Below are positions 10,175 to 22,539 of a stretch of 64,000 bases of DNA, one piece after another. The first letter of the stretch is position 1; the number at the start of each line of letters is the position of its first letter. Position numbers and translations under genes: made by a program. Below the pieces are notes generated by a model that was not told the DNA's origin, ran no database searches, and saw only the letters and a program-made list of their open reading frames with translations. The DNA comes from Erigeron canadensis (taxonomy: Eukaryota > Streptophyta > Magnoliopsida > Asterales > Asteraceae). The stretch is from the NCBI RefSeq assembly GCF_010389155.1, contig NC_057765.1:1116001-1180000 (forward strand), in the 5' to 3' direction.

Positions 10175-12132
10175 GCAAGAAAAGGCATTCCAAACACTGA
10201 AAGAAAATCTATGTAACGCTCCTATTCTTACCCTCCCCGATGGTCCGGACGATTTTGTAGTTTATTGTGATGCTTCAAATCAAGGCTTGGGATGTGTACT
10301 AATGCAAAGGGGTAAAGTGATTGCTTATGCCTCTCGGCAACTCAAAATCCATGAGAAAAACTACACCACCCATGACTTGGAGCTTGGTGCAGTGGTTTTT
10401 GCACTCAAATGTTGGAGGCACTATCTCTATGGGACGAAAAGTGTGATCTACACCGATCACAAGAGTCTCCAACATATTTTCGATCAAAAGGAGTTGAATA
10501 TGCGACAGAGGCGGTGGATTGAATTATTTAGTGACTATGATTGTGAGATTCGTTACCATCCGGGTAAGGCGAATGTTGTGGCTGACGCGTTAAGTAGGAA
10601 AGAAAGAATTAAGCCAAAGCGAGTACGAGCATTGATCATGACAATTCATTTGGATATAAAATCAATGATAAGTCGGGCTCAAGATGAAGCATTGCAGAAT
10701 ATCAATGTAGAAAAAGAAGGTTACGTGACCTTGATCAGCAAATGGAGCGTAAAGAGGATGGAGTACTGTACTTTGTAGGACGAATATGGATTCCACTTGC
10801 AGGTGGATTAAGAACAGTGATTTTGGACGAGGCACATAGTACGAGATACTCCGTACACCCGGGAGCTGATAAAATGTATCACGACCTTAAGGATTTGTAT
10901 TGGTGGCCGGAATGAAAAGAGATATAGCCAGTTATGTCAGTGGATGCTTAACATGTCTAAAAGTCAAAGCTGAACATAATAAACCACCGGGTTTATTAGT
11001 GCAACCACAACTTCCCGAATGGAAATGGGAAAGAATAACCATGGATTTTATTACAAAGCTGCCAAGAACTAGTAGTGGGCATGACAAGATTTGGGTGATA
11101 GTAGATAGATTGACAAAGTCTGCGCACTTTATAGCTATCCGTGAGAGCTACACAATGGAGCAGTTAGCAAGGATTTATATAAAGGAGATAGTGGCAAAGC
11201 ATGGAATTCCGGTGTCTATTATATCTGATCGTGATAGTCATTTCACATCACGATTTTGGCAGTCATTGCAAAAGGCATTGGGAACACGTTTAGACCTGAG
11301 TACGGCTTACCATCCTCAACCGATGGCCAAAGTGAGCGTACTATTCAGACTTTGGAAGATATGCTTAGGGCATGTGTGATGGACTTTGGGGAAGCTGGGA
11401 TATTCACCTTCCTCTAGTTGAGTTCTCGTACAATAATAGTTATCATTCAAGTATTAAGTGTGCTCCATTTGAAGCTTTATATGGACGGAAATGTCGCTCA
11501 CCTGTTGTTTGGGCTGAGGTTGGAGAAAGTCAGTTGATTGGTCCGGAGATTGTACAAGAGACAACAGATAGGATTTTTCAAATCAAAGAAAGACTGAAAG
11601 CAGCTAGAGACCGCCAAAGAGCTACGCCGACAAACGGCGAAGGCCTTTAGAATTCAATGTTGGTGATAAAGTGTTACTTAAAGTGTCGCCTTGGAAGGGC
11701 ATGGTTCGATTTGGAAAGAAAGGAAAGTTGGCACCAAGGTACGTTGGACCGTTTGAAATTGTTGAACGGATTGGTCCGGTAGCTTATCGTTTAAGACTAC
11801 CTCAGAACTAAGTAGGATACATGATACATTCCACGTGTCAAATCTCAAGAAGTGTCTCGCGGATACAAGTTTGCATGTACCGCTAGACGACATTAAGATT
11901 GATGACAAGTTACATTTGTGGAAGAACCAGTTGAGATCATGGATCGAGAACTTAAGACATTAAAACGTAGTAAAATTCAATTGTCAAGGTCCGGTGGAAT
12001 TCAAAGCGAGGCCAGAGTTTACTTGGGAGCGAGAGGATCAAATGAAAATCAAATATCCACATCTATTTGATGCTACGTCTTCAACCGTAACTCCAACAAA
12101 TTTCGAGACGAAATTCTCTCAAGTAGGGAGAC
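10161..12132 (+). pseudogene. RNase H-integrase-chromodomain part of gag-pol (contig 1 copy, several frameshifts)
   Basis: Continues the pol polyprotein. RNase H spans 10161-10620 (YCDAS, then the E and TDH positions). The integrase zinc region (about 10855-10975) is followed by the catalytic core, with first Asp in MDFI (about 11042), second Asp in ISDRD (about 11226) and Glu in the SER region (about 11334). The GKK-containing C-terminal region leads to a chromodomain-like tail (about 11925-12070). Single-base changes relative to the second copy break the frame near 10720, 10908, 11315-11330, 11620, 11805 and beyond, with density rising toward the gap at 12953. This pattern fits unpolished contig-end sequence better than biological decay. 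Confidence 0.85.
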
Positions 12133-12952
12133 TGTGACATCTGTCACCAAAACTGGTAATTTATTATAGTCTCTAACTTACATTCCAAATTTCTTGACTA
12201 GTCAATATGCCTATATAGTATAACCATAGAAATGTGGTGATCATTTCCAATATGGGATTCTATTACTTGATATTCAATAGTTTAGGATTGAGATATTTGA
12301 TCTTCCTAAACGTAGATGACTATAACTATCCCCGTAATTTCTAGACTTGTAGTTGTTAGTCATATTTATTTCTAGACATTGATAAATTAGTATACGCTAT
12401 TTAGTGGTGAACGAAATCAATAATTATAAAAGTAATATATAATTAGTATAAGTAGTAAGATGGTAATAGTAATAGTAAAATATCATATGTTTAGTAAAAA
12501 TTTTAGTCATATATATATCCACAATTTAATGGTGAGCAAGGAATTTTAATTCCATTAGAATTCTTATGATACATTAAGTCTAATCATAAACTAAAAACAT
12601 AAACACTTATCTCCATATATTATATAATATAGTATACCTAAATAATAAAAAAAAAAAAAACAAAAACCAAACCCTTCTTGATTTTCCTTTGCCGATCAAC
12701 ACAAAATCACAATAGAATATATTTTTTTTTATTATTATTAATCATCTCATTGTCAAAGCAAACTTTGGTAAGTTTAATTATAATTCTATTGAATCTTGAT
12801 TTAAATTACAATTAATATAAAATTCTTAAAGATTATATTCTATTCTTCTTTCAAGGTATCTAAGAAGAAGATCATCAATCTTGGGGTAAAATCACTTGTC
12901 TTCTCTTTCAATATATTAGTCTTTTTAATTATTAATTATATATATATATATA
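12133..12952 (+). repeat. Partial LTR (first ~820 bp) ending at the assembly gap
   Basis: Begins TGTGACATCTGTCACC right after the purine-rich tract and follows the first ~830 bp of the other LTRs. It carries many one- to three-base deletions (for example near 12223, 12257, 12520 and 12593) before running into N. It is best read as the 3' LTR seen from the left contig. Confidence 0.88.
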
Positions 12953-13052
12953 NNNNNNNNNNNNNNNNNNNNNNNNNNNNNNNNNNNNNNNNNNNNNNNN
13001 NNNNNNNNNNNNNNNNNNNNNNNNNNNNNNNNNNNNNNNNNNNNNNNNNNNN
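12953..13052. other. Assembly gap, 100 N
   Basis: Exactly 100 N, the conventional placeholder for a gap of unknown size. The sequence right of it (from 13053) restarts at the position equivalent to 7350, inside the same element. Confidence 0.99.
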
Positions 13053-15426
13053 ATTGAAAGTCTTCATCAAGTACTTATAAATCCTTTCTCTTTGTGTAGA
13101 AAATGAATAGAGGAGGAGAAATGGAGGACGTGGAGGTAGAGGTGGTGGTCGTGGTGGAAATAATGGTTAATGATGGAGAAGGTGATGGTGGCAATCCGGA
13201 TATTGCAAAACATGATCACTCAGCAAATAGCTGCCGCTATTCCTACTATTGTTACTCAAGTGACCGCTGCTGTTCTAATGCAAACAACAATAACCAAATA
13301 ATACAATATAATAAATAATGAGAATAACAATAACAATAATGAGAATAACCATCACAACAATGAGAACAACAATATGAGAACAAATATAACAATATGAAAA
13401 TAACAATGATGGTAATCAGAATAACAACATCATTGAGGCAATAATAAGATTATGAAACCTATAGGGAGTTTCAATATTTGTAAGCCACCAGATTTTGATG
13501 GCAAGGAGGGCATTGGCAGGCCACTAGATGGATAGAGGAAATGGAAGCTGTCATGGATATTAGCAACTGTGCAGAGAATCAAAGGGTGAAGTATGCCGCA
13601 GCTCACTGACTAAAAAGCATTGACATGGTGGAACACTGAGATACAAGCTAGGGGTAGAGTAGCAGCTGTGGGGATGACATGGGACGAGTTTAAGGAATTA
13701 CTACTGAAGATTCTGTCCGAAAATGAAATGCAGAAGTTGGAAATGAATTTTGGAATCATTCAATGGTAGGAGCCAAACATTGCCGCTTACAATGATCGGT
13801 TTATGAGCTTGCCAAACTAGTACTCACCTTGTGAGACTGATCAAATAGGATCCAAGGTACATCTATGGTCTTGTTCCCCAAATTCGTGGGCTTGTGTCAG
13901 CAACTGAGCAACCACGATTCAAAGTGCTATTCAGAAAGCAGGATCTTTAACGGATGAAATGGTGAGAATGGGTCATGTCTAAGGTTAATGAGAAAAGGAA
14001 GGATGTACTGAGACAAGTAGGTCAAAGAATACTGATGGAAATAACAAAAGAAAAAAAAAATGGCAACAGGGTTGATGGCAACGGATGCGACTAAGATCGG
14101 ATATACGGGTTCTGCTCCAAAGTGTACAAAATGTCAATTCCATCATTTCCAAAATTCACCTTGCCGTTTGTGTACAAAACTGCAACCGATTTGGACACCT
14201 TGCTAGAGACTGTCGAGTGGGAGTCAAGCAGGTGGCTCCGGTGAATGCTGTTAACCCGATAAATAACCGTGGAACGTGCTATGAGTGCGGTAGTCATACC
14301 ATTACCGCAACACGTGTCCAAATTTGAACGAGCATGGGGTCAGAGGGGTAATAATCCAAATCAAGTACTAGCTATTGGTGGAACTCAGAATCAAGGAAAT
14401 ATCAGGGACAAAGAGCTAACAATCAGAATCAAGTGGTAGCTAATGGAGGGAATCGGAATCAAGGGAATAATGCCAACCAAGCCCGTGGTAGAGCTTTGTC
14501 ATGGTAGCAATGAAGCTCGTCAAGATCCAAATATTGTGAGGGTACGTTTTCCTTAAACAATCACCTTGCTACGTATTATTCGACTCTGGTGCTGAGTACA
14601 GTTTGTTTCTATTAAGTTTATGCCACTCCTAGATAGAGAACCCATAATATTGAATACTTATTCTTGGTTGAGGTAGAATGGAAAATTTGATAGAGTTGAT
14701 AGAATCGTTAATGATTGTACCTTAGAAATAGAAGGTCATCTGTTCAGTGTTAACCTTCTGCCTTTCTCGTTAAGGAGTTTTGACGTAGTTATTGGTATGG
14801 ATTGGCTATCGAAGCATAGAGCCGAGATAATTTGCTATGAGAAGGTGGTCCGTTATACCGCTAGGAAATAGTGAAATGCTACTCATATATGGGAGCGGGG
14901 TGGAGGAAAATCAGAAGCACCTCATGGGCATTCAGGCTAACGAGAAGAAACTCGAAGATATTCCTATCGTACGGGATTTTCCACAAGTTTTTCCCGAAGA
15001 TCTAACAGGATTACCTCCTGTAAGACAAGTTGAATTCCGTATAGATCTTATTCCGGGAGCGACGCCAGTCGCCAAAGCTCCATACCGTTTAGCACCTACC
15101 GAAATGCAAGAACTGTCTAATCAACTCCAAGAGCTCCAAGAAAAAGGCTTCATCAGACCTAGTCATCGCCTTGGGGAGCACCAGTATTGTTTGTCAAGAA
15201 AAAAGATGGTTCGTTTCGTATGTGCATCGATTACCGGAGTTGAACAAACTGACAGTTAAGAATCGTTACCCTTTCCTAGAATCGACGACTTATTCGATCA
15301 ACTTCAAGGTGCGAAGTTCTTCTCGAAAATAGACCTTCGGTCCGGATATCATCAACTCAGAGTTAATGAAGCAGATATTCCAAAAACAGCATTCAGGACT
15401 CGATATGGACATTTGAGTTCTTAGTC
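13053..15426 (+). pseudogene. Gag-protease-RT region, second copy, indel-rich
   Basis: This is the same sequence as 7350-9737, with frequent single-base insertions and deletions (near 13115, 13166, 13208, 13275-13450, 13600-13860, 14045, 14180, 14300, 14500-14680, 15165, 15235 and 15412). As a result only short open pieces remain. The zinc knuckles (14166-14320) and the DSGA site (14582) are still readable. Error density is highest next to the gap and falls to almost none after 15430. Compared with the intact frame at 7400-10174, the errors look technical. Confidence 0.85.
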
Positions 15427-16191
15427 ATGCCTTTCGGTTTGACTAATGCACCCGCAGTTTTCATGGATTTGATGAACCGTGTATGCAAACCCTATCTCGA
15501 TAAGTTTGTTATTGTATTCATTGATGACATTTTAATCTATTCGAAGTCTAAGGAAGAACATGAATCTCACTTGAAAATGATTCTTGAACTACTTTGGAAA
15601 GAGAGATTGTTTGCTAAGTTTTCGAAGTGTGACTTTTGGTTACAAGAAGTTCATTTCCTTGGGCATGTAGTGAATAGTGAAGGAATCCATGTTGACCCCA
15701 GTAAGATCGAAGCAGTAAAAGATTGGAAGACTCCTACGACGCCATCAGAGGTTCGTTCATTTCTAGGCTTGGCCGGGTATTATCGACGATTCATCGCTAA
15801 CTTCTCGAAAATCGCTCAACCACTTACTCAGTTAACCCAAAAGGATAAGAAGTTTGATTGGGGAGATAAGCAAGAAAAGGCATTCCAAACACTGAAAGAA
15901 AATCTATGTAACGCTCCTATTCTTACCCTCCCCGATGGTCTGGACGATTTTGTAGTTTATTGTGATGCTTCAAATCAAGGCTTGGGATGTGTACTAATGC
16001 AAAGGGGTAAAGTGATTGCTTATGCCTCTCGGCAACTCAAAATCCATGAGAAAAACTACACCACCCATGACTTGGAGCTTGGTGCAGTAGTTTTTGCACT
16101 CAAATGTTGGAGGCACTATCTCTATGGGACGAAAAGTGTGATCTACACCGATCACAAGAGTCTTCAACATATTTCAATCAAAAGGAGTTGA
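15427..16191 (+). CDS. Reverse transcriptase C-terminus and RNase H, second copy
   Basis: 254 open codons equal to the RT palm and thumb plus RNase H of the first copy. The catalytic F-I-D-D of RT is encoded about 15518-15529. RNase H shows YCDAS (about 15958) and later E and D sites. Here the frame runs through the place (15864) where the first copy has lost two bases. It ends by a frameshift near 16172 (ATTTCAATC against ATTTTCGATC in copy 1). This is one piece of the broken polyprotein, not a separate gene. Confidence 0.85.
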   Translation: MPFGLTNAPAVFMDLMNRVCKPYLDKFVIVFIDDILIYSKSKEEHESHLKMILELLWKERLFAKFSKCDFWLQEVHFLGHVVNSEGIHVDPSKIEAVKDWKTPTTPSEVRSFLGLAGYYRRFIANFSKIAQPLTQLTQKDKKFDWGDKQEKAFQTLKENLCNAPILTLPDGLDDFVVYCDASNQGLGCVLMQRGKVIAYASRQLKIHEKNYTTHDLELGAVVFALKCWRHYLYGTKSVIYTDHKSLQHISIKRS

Positions 16192-16987
16192 ATATGCGAC
16201 AGAGGCGGTGGATTGAATTATTTAGTGACTATGATTGTGAGATTCGTTACCATCCGGGTAAGGCGAATGTTGTGGCTGACGCGTTAAGTAGGAAAGAAAG
16301 AATTAAGCCAAAGCGAGTACGAGCATTGATCATGACAATTCATTTGGATATAAAATCAATGATAAGTCGGGCTCAAGATGAAGCATTGCAGAATATCAAT
16401 GTAGAAAAAGAAGGGTTACGTGACCTTGATCAGCAAATGGAGCGTAAAGAGGATGGAGTACTGTACTTTGTAGGACGAATATGGATTCCACTTGCAGGTG
16501 GATTAAGAACAGTGATTTTGGACGAGGCACATAGTACGAGATACTCCGTACACCCGGGAGCTGATAAAATGTATCACGACCTTAAGGATTTGTATTGGTG
16601 GCGGGGAATGAAAAGAGATATAGCCAGTTATGTCAGTGGATGCTTAACATGTCTAAAAGTCAAAGCTGAACATAATAAACCACCGGGTTTATTAGTGCAA
16701 CCACAACTTCCCGAATGGAAATGGGAAAGAATAACCATGGATTTTATTACAAAGTTGCCAAGAATAGTAGTGGGCATGACAAGATTTGGGTGATAGTAGA
16801 TAGATTGACAAAGTCTGCGCACTTTATAGCTATCCGTGAGAGCTACACAATGGAGCAGTTAGCAAGGATTTATATAAAGGAGATAGTGGCAAAGCATGGA
16901 ATTCCGGTGTCTATTATATCTGATCGTGATAGTCATTTCACATCACGATTTGGCAGTCATTGCAAAAGGCATTGGGAACACGTTTAG
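16104..16987 (+). pseudogene. RNase H end and integrase N-terminal/core region, second copy, frameshifted
   Basis: This covers the end of RNase H (ADALS motif about 16277-16291), the integrase zinc-binding region (HPGA about 16552, C-x2-C about 16642) and the first two catalytic aspartates (about 16739 and 16920). Single-base losses near 16766 (AGAATAGTAG against AGAACTAGTAG) and 16950 (GATTTGG against GATTTTGG) break the frame. Copy 1 is intact at both places, so each copy repairs the other. Confidence 0.83.
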
Positions 16988-17862
16988 ACCTAAGTACGGC
17001 TTACCATCCTCAAACCGACGGTCAAAGTGAGCGTACTATTCAGACCTTGGAGGATATGCTTAGGGCATGTGTGATGGACTTTGGGGGAAGCTGGGATATT
17101 CATCTTCCTCTAGTTGAGTTCTCGTACAATAATAGTTATCATTCAAGTATTAAGTGTGCTCCATTTGAAGCTTTATATGGACGGAAATGTCGCTCACCTG
17201 TTGTTTGGGCTGAGGTTGGAGAAAGTCAGTTGATTGGTCCGGAGATTGTACAAGAGACAACAGATAGGATTTTTCAAATTAAAGAAAGATTGAAAGCAGC
17301 TAGAGATCGCCAAAAGAGCTACGCCGACAAACGGCGAAGGCCTTTAGAATTCAATGTTGGTGATAAAGTGTTACTTAAAGTGTCGCCTTGGAAGGGCATG
17401 GTTCGATTTGGAAAGAAAGGAAAGTTGGCACCAAGGTACGTTGGACCGTTTGAAATTGTTGAACGGATTGGTCCGGTAGCTTATCGTTTAAGACTACCTC
17501 AAGAACTAAGTAGGATACATGATACATTCCACGTGTCAAATCTCAAGAAGTGTCTCGCGGATAGAAGTTTGCATGTACCGCTAGACGACATTAAGATTGA
17601 TGACAAGTTACATTTTGTGGAAGAACCAGTTGAGATCATGGATCGAGAACTTAAGACATTAAAACGTAGTAAAATTCAAATTGTCAAGGTCCGGTGGAAT
17701 TCAAAGCGAGGGCCAGAGTTTACTTGGGAGCGAGAGGATCAAATGAAAATCAATATCCACATCTATTTGATGCTACGTCTTTCAACCGTAACTCCAACAG
17801 AATTTCGAGACGAAATTCTCTCAAGTAGGGGAGACTGTGACATTTGTCACCAAAAATGGTAA
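16960..17862 (+). CDS. Integrase C-terminal half with chromodomain, second copy
   Basis: 300 open codons. The catalytic Glu of the DD35E triad lies in the QSERT segment (about 17024-17035). The integrase C-terminal domain with its [10 protein letters not shown] segment follows (about 17410-17440). A chromodomain-like tail spans about 17611-17770, with FVEEP at the start and a W-x-x-E sequence near the end. One base is missing near 17750 and one is extra near 17781, shifting about ten codons; copy 1 is normal there. The reading frame crosses the purine tract and ends at TAA 17860-17862, that is, 27 bases inside the 3' LTR. Chromodomains of this class direct integration to heterochromatin marked on histone H3. 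Confidence 0.88.
   Translation: MQKALGTRLDLSTAYHPQTDGQSERTIQTLEDMLRACVMDFGGSWDIHLPLVEFSYNNSYHSSIKCAPFEALYGRKCRSPVVWAEVGESQLIGPEIVQETTDRIFQIKERLKAARDRQKSYADKRRRPLEFNVGDKVLLKVSPWKGMVRFGKKGKLAPRYVGPFEIVERIGPVAYRLRLPQELSRIHDTFHVSNLKKCLADRSLHVPLDDIKIDDKLHFVEEPVEIMDRELKTLKRSKIQIVKVRWNSKRGPEFTWEREDQMKINIHIYLMLRLSTVTPTEFRDEILSSRGDCDICHQKW
17823..17835 (+). other. Polypurine tract
   Basis: AAGTAGGGGAGAC immediately precedes the 3' LTR start (TGTGACA). It is the expected primer for plus-strand synthesis. The first copy has AAGTAGGGAGAC at 12121-12132, one G shorter. Confidence 0.8.
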
Positions 17863-18641
17863 TTTATTATAGTCTCTAACTTACATTCCAAATTTCTTGA
17901 CTAGTCAATATGCCTATATAGTATAACAAGCATAGAAATGTGGTGATCATTTCCAATATGGGATTTCTATTACTTGATATTCAATAGTTTAGGATTGAGA
18001 TATTTGATCTTCCTAAACGTAGATGACTATAACTATCCCCGTAATTTCTAGACTTGTAGTTGTTAGTCATATTTATTTCTAGACATTGATAAATTAGTAT
18101 ACGCTATTTAGTGGTGAACGAAATCAATAATTATAAAAGTAATATATAATTAGTATAAGTAGTAAGATGGTAATAGTAATAGTAAAATATCATATGTTTA
18201 GTAAAAAATTTTAGTCATATATATATTACCACAATTTAATGGTGAGCAAGGAATTTTAATTCCATTAGAATTCTTATGATACATTAAGTCTAATCATAAA
18301 CTAACTAAACACTTATCTCCATATATATATATATAAGTATACCCTAAATAATAAAAAAAAAAAAAAACAAACCAAAACCCTTCTTGATTTTCTTTGCCGA
18401 TCAACAAACAAACATCACAACATAGAATATATTTTTTTTTATTATTATTATCATCTCATTGTCAAAGCAAACTTTGGTAAGTTTAATTATAATTCTATTG
18501 AATCTTGATTTAAATTACAATTAATAATAGAATTCTTAAAGATTATATTCTATTCTTCTTTTCAAGGTATCTAAGAAGAAGATCATCAATCTTGGGGTAA
18601 AATCACTTGTCTTCTCTTTTCATATATATTAGTCTTTTTAA

Positions 18642-18678
<37 letters not shown>

Positions 18679-20511
18679 CATATCTTTTTTATTTATTAAT
18701 TTTTATTTATAAGTAACCTATTTGATGAATATATATTATGGCAAATTTATAATAATGAATGAAAGGGTTTTTTTTAGGGTTAAATCAAAAGCTTGAAGTA
18801 TAAATCATATTAATGTTAAAGTTTAAGTATTTAATGAAGCATAATAATTAATGTAATAAAAGAAATCCAATTATGAAGGCATGAAAATCATAATAACAGA
18901 TTTAATTAGGTGTTGGAAAGATTTGAAAGTTTATATATAAATATTAGTTGTAGTAGTCTTTAAAACAGTAAGTTTGAGTTATTTCAGAATCTGGACAGAT
19001 TCGTTTTGTTAACTTTGAAAGGTCGTATCTTGGTCATGGGAGATGGTTAAGTCACGTTTTTGGTGTCTAAAATTAAGTTCAGGAAGTCTACTTTCTGGTG
19101 GAAGCGGTTTCGTGTCAAAATATGAAGTTTAAGGTTGTCAAACGAATTTTATAACAAAACTGCGCAAAGCTGAGTTTTCCGAACAGATTTTGGTCGACTT
19201 CAAATAGTCATATCTTGGTCGATTTTATGAACTGGACAATTATTTTTCTCCAGAAATTTTTTTGAGATGTTAAGATTGTACAGTAAAAAAATTGGATTTT
19301 TTGAATCTTCGAAGGCCCTTAACTTTTATAAAACTTTTCTGTGCGCGAACAGTGATTTTTCTGACTAGTCTGTAATCATTGAATTTTTAAAAATAGTTAA
19401 CGTGCCAAATAAATATGTAAAAATTCATGTAAGTATATAACACTCTAAGGTAACAGTAGTTAAGATTTGGAATCTTGAATCATTCGTTTCATCCTAATAA
19501 AAAATAGATAAAGTTACCAAAAAAATTTCAGTTAATATGAACTTGTAGAATTAATCTTAAATCAGTAAAACAAATATTATATATTAAGTTATGTGACTTG
19601 TAACTTAATAATATATGACAAATCAATTGTGAATATTTTGAAAGTAGCCATATGTGTATTTCATCAAATACGAGTTACAATGGACGGTTCTTGACCATGT
19701 CCATAATTGTAACTTGTTCATATTTATATGTTATGTAGATTCTAGCGACCTTGTTGGATTTGCATAACTACTTGCTTGTCGAGGTGAGTTTCGTGGCCCC
19801 TTTTTATATTATTTCTTTGGGGGAAAATGATGCTCAAAACACTTTTCATTTCTTTACTAGCTGTGCCAAAACTTGTTTGTTTTCATGGACAAATACGTGT
19901 AATTATGAAATTGTGTATGCTAGCTCGTTTGTATTGATTTCTTTGATGCAATAGATGTCTGTTGATATCTATTGAAGACTATTGGATAACTATCGACCAA
20001 CTTTATACTCCAGCTGGTAGTTGTTGGTATTTAAAGCATGATTGAGTTGTTAATAGGAGTGATGGAGATTGTGTTGTTGGATAACTATGATGACATTGAT
20101 CAGTATTTAGTATGCTACTACATGTTTATATTTACACTATTGTCCAAAACTTGATATATCATGCACAGCAAACTCATTTGTATTCCTTTAAACCTACGAA
20201 CTCACCAACATTATGTTGACATTTTCGAGCATTCATTTTCAGGTAATAACAATGTTTAAGAAGATTGAGCTTATGGACTTTAGGAAGACCAATAAAGAGA
20301 TCCTTCATGGACTCCTAGATTGCATGTGAAACGTTGAACGCTATTTGCAATTATTACTTCTTTGCTATTTGAGGCGTGCTGCCTAGACTTTCCGTTTATG
20401 GAATTTACATTTATTTGAATTTCATTTAGTATGACTCTATTATAAAGTCCATGTGCCATTGCTATATCTTTTAGTCATATCCTACGATTCCGCCTAAGGT
20501 GGGGTGTGACA
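17836..20511 (+). repeat. 3' LTR of the gypsy element (2,676 bp)
   Basis: It runs TGTGACATTTGTCACC to GGTGGGGTGTGACA and is nearly identical to 3597-6268, with differences mostly in TA and homopolymer runs. Near-identity of the two LTRs means a recent insertion, because LTRs are identical at integration. Followed directly by CTAGG. Confidence 0.93.
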
Positions 20512-20516
20512 CTAGG
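20512..20516 (+). repeat. Target-site duplication (right), CTAGG
   Basis: Second copy of the 5-bp duplication found at 3592-3596. Confidence 0.92.
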
Positions 20517-20770
20517 TTCCGCAAGAACCTTGTATTTTATTTAACATCATTAAATAAAATACATTTGAAAATTACATTTGTGTTCCACCATTTACATACT
20601 TGTTTACTTTATTTATTTCTTAAGTCTTTATTGCTTTATTTATATTCATGCATTTATATTCAAAGCAATACTAGTCCAATCTAGTGTATACTACTATACT
20701 TGACTTGTTATTCTACACTTATGAGTTAAGCCATCAAGTGAGGAACTTCACATAACATTTGGGAAAGATA
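20512..20770 (+). mobile_element. Right portion of the split copia-type LTR
   Basis: Continues the LTR broken at 3596: CTAGGTTCCGCAAGAACCTT and then AT-rich sequence with AAGTGAGGAACTTCACAT near 20736. The right border is not defined. Confidence 0.4.
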
Positions 20771-21900
20771 ATTTGGGTCTAAAGAAAACTTGCCCTTGGA
20801 GAAAAATAAATGAGGAATTTCACCGATCTAAGTGATCTAAGTCTTTAATGAGAAATATGTAGAGTATATTATACGGAGTACTTAAATTTAAATTTTCATA
20901 TGACAATACCTGTTATTGTTTCATTTTCTCCCTTGTGACATGTGATTTTAATTTAACCAATTGGAAGTGGGCAAACATCCACATGGGAAGAAAGCAAGGG
21001 TTGTCACCCAACCATAGACATTAAATTTTTTGGTAGTTTTCAGATACTTTTAGAAAAAGTTATATAACATATTCATATTTTAACAAACAAAAACTGGTTC
21101 TTTCGATTTCTCAAAAGCCATTATTTTTATAAATATTACGACTATTATACTTTCTTTTACATATTCGAAAGGGCGAAAACCATGGCTATATTTTAAAAAT
21201 TATGTGCAAAATATGTCTACATCTAGTACTCTTCTATGATGATATTAATAAAGTTTCCTTACATAGCATCTTGTAACATCACATAAACATTAGACCTAAA
21301 GTTATGGATATATATGAACAGAACGTTCAATGGACAATGTTTAGCGAAAAGTTCATTTAGGTTCGTTCGTTTAAGTAAATGAACGAACATGAATACAAAA
21401 ACTCATTCATTTAGTTAAATTAACAAACATGATACAACTCCATTTCGTTCATTACTGTTCATGAACGTTAGATAATATGTTTGTAAATGTTCATACATTT
21501 ATTTTCACATTCGTTCATTTATGTTTGTAAACTTACATTCAATTATGTTTAGGACGAGTAAAAGAATGTGATTGTGTGATTTTAGGCTCAAAGTTAAAGT
21601 TTGTAACCACGTATTTAGGAAACAATCGCTAAAAAAAAAGTTATTTTTGAGAAATTATAAAAGATATACTTCTAATCATATATAATACTCATTGTTGAGT
21701 ATAAATTAACATCTATAAAATATAGATTTTTGATATCAACCTCATTGTTGATAAGACGAATCTATAATATTAGAATCATATAAATGTTTTACAAAAACTA
21801 TTAGGCGATGGATATTTTGTAATATTAAATATGAATTCTAATACTTAGCTAGGTATGCCATACTACAACCCAAAGAAAGCTTAAATAACGAGTTTAGAAC
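20771..21900. other. Non-coding spacer with a GTTCGTTC-rich repeat
   Basis: No gene is visible. Bases 21320-21545 contain repeated forms of GTTCGTTCATTTA and its complement (for example TAAATGAACGAAC), a palindrome-rich pattern typical of a decayed non-autonomous DNA transposon. The rest is AT-rich without structure I can name. Confidence 0.4.
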
Positions 21901-21904
21901 ATAA

Positions 21905-22140
21905 AAGCTGAAAAGGGAACATTTGAGGCTCAACATGAAAATTTAAGGCTCAAATATGATGATGGTAAGAATTTACGGCTCAAATCTGATGAAGGTAAGA
22001 TTTTGCGGCTCAATGTAAATATTTGAGGCGGAAATGTCATCTTAAAATAGATCGGAAAATTTGCAAAGTTGAGATTTGCGGCTCAATTCTTGAAAAACTG
22101 ACACGATTTGAGGCTAAAATCTTAAGGTTGAGGCACAACG
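21905..22140 (+). repeat. Cluster of spaced TTTGAGGCTCAA-like palindromes
   Basis: About eight copies of a motif like TTTGAGGCTCAAA (arms TTGAG/CTCAA around one base), at irregular spacing of about 20-50 bp with variants (TTTAAGGCTCAAA, TTTACGGCTCAAA, TTTGCGGCTCAAT). No coding frame. Confidence 0.6.
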
Positions 22141-22539
22141 TACTATTCTGGTTTCCAGATTTCAAACTCATTGTTTACATAAATTGAACAACATATGAGC
22201 CAAATCAAGTTACCGAACTTTAACACAACATATTTTCTAGTAAAACTAAGCATAAAAATCGGTTCTTTTCCATAACCCACTTCCAAAACCTCAAAATGCT
22301 CTTTTGAAACCATAAACCAAACTTAAAGCAAATCGATCTAAAGATTTGACTATGAGAGCTCAAGATTTAGTTAAAAGCACAAACAACAACATAAATCAAA
22401 CCTTTTGAGAGTAATTTCACTTACAAATTCTTCCTTAAAGCACCAAATCCGGTTTTGAAGCCGGAAAAAAAAGATGAACACTCGAAACACCCAAGGAATT
22501 TCGAACTTTTGAAAATGACTATAATGACTTAATGATTTA

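Larger units (their letters stand above)
3597..20511 (+). mobile_element. Ty3/gypsy chromovirus (Tekay/Del-like), young, partly duplicated around an assembly gap
   Basis: Order as assembled: 5' LTR, primer binding site, extra ORF, gag-pol, partial LTR, 100 N, second gag-pol, 3' LTR. A gag-PR-RT-RH-INT order and a C-terminal chromodomain place it among Ty3/gypsy chromoviruses; the integrase tail looks Tekay/Del-like by eye. Outer LTRs begin TGTGACA and end GTGTGACA, are nearly identical over ~2.67 kb, and are flanked by CTAGG. The inner doubling is probably an assembly artefact. The true element would then be about 11 kb: two 2.67-kb LTRs and about 5.9 kb internal. Confidence 0.93.

Noticed and set aside
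12133..17835. Genuine tandem array of two retrotransposons sharing an LTR
   Set aside because: Indel gradients toward the gap and complementary frame breaks fit contig-end error better; kept only as the alternative in the findings.
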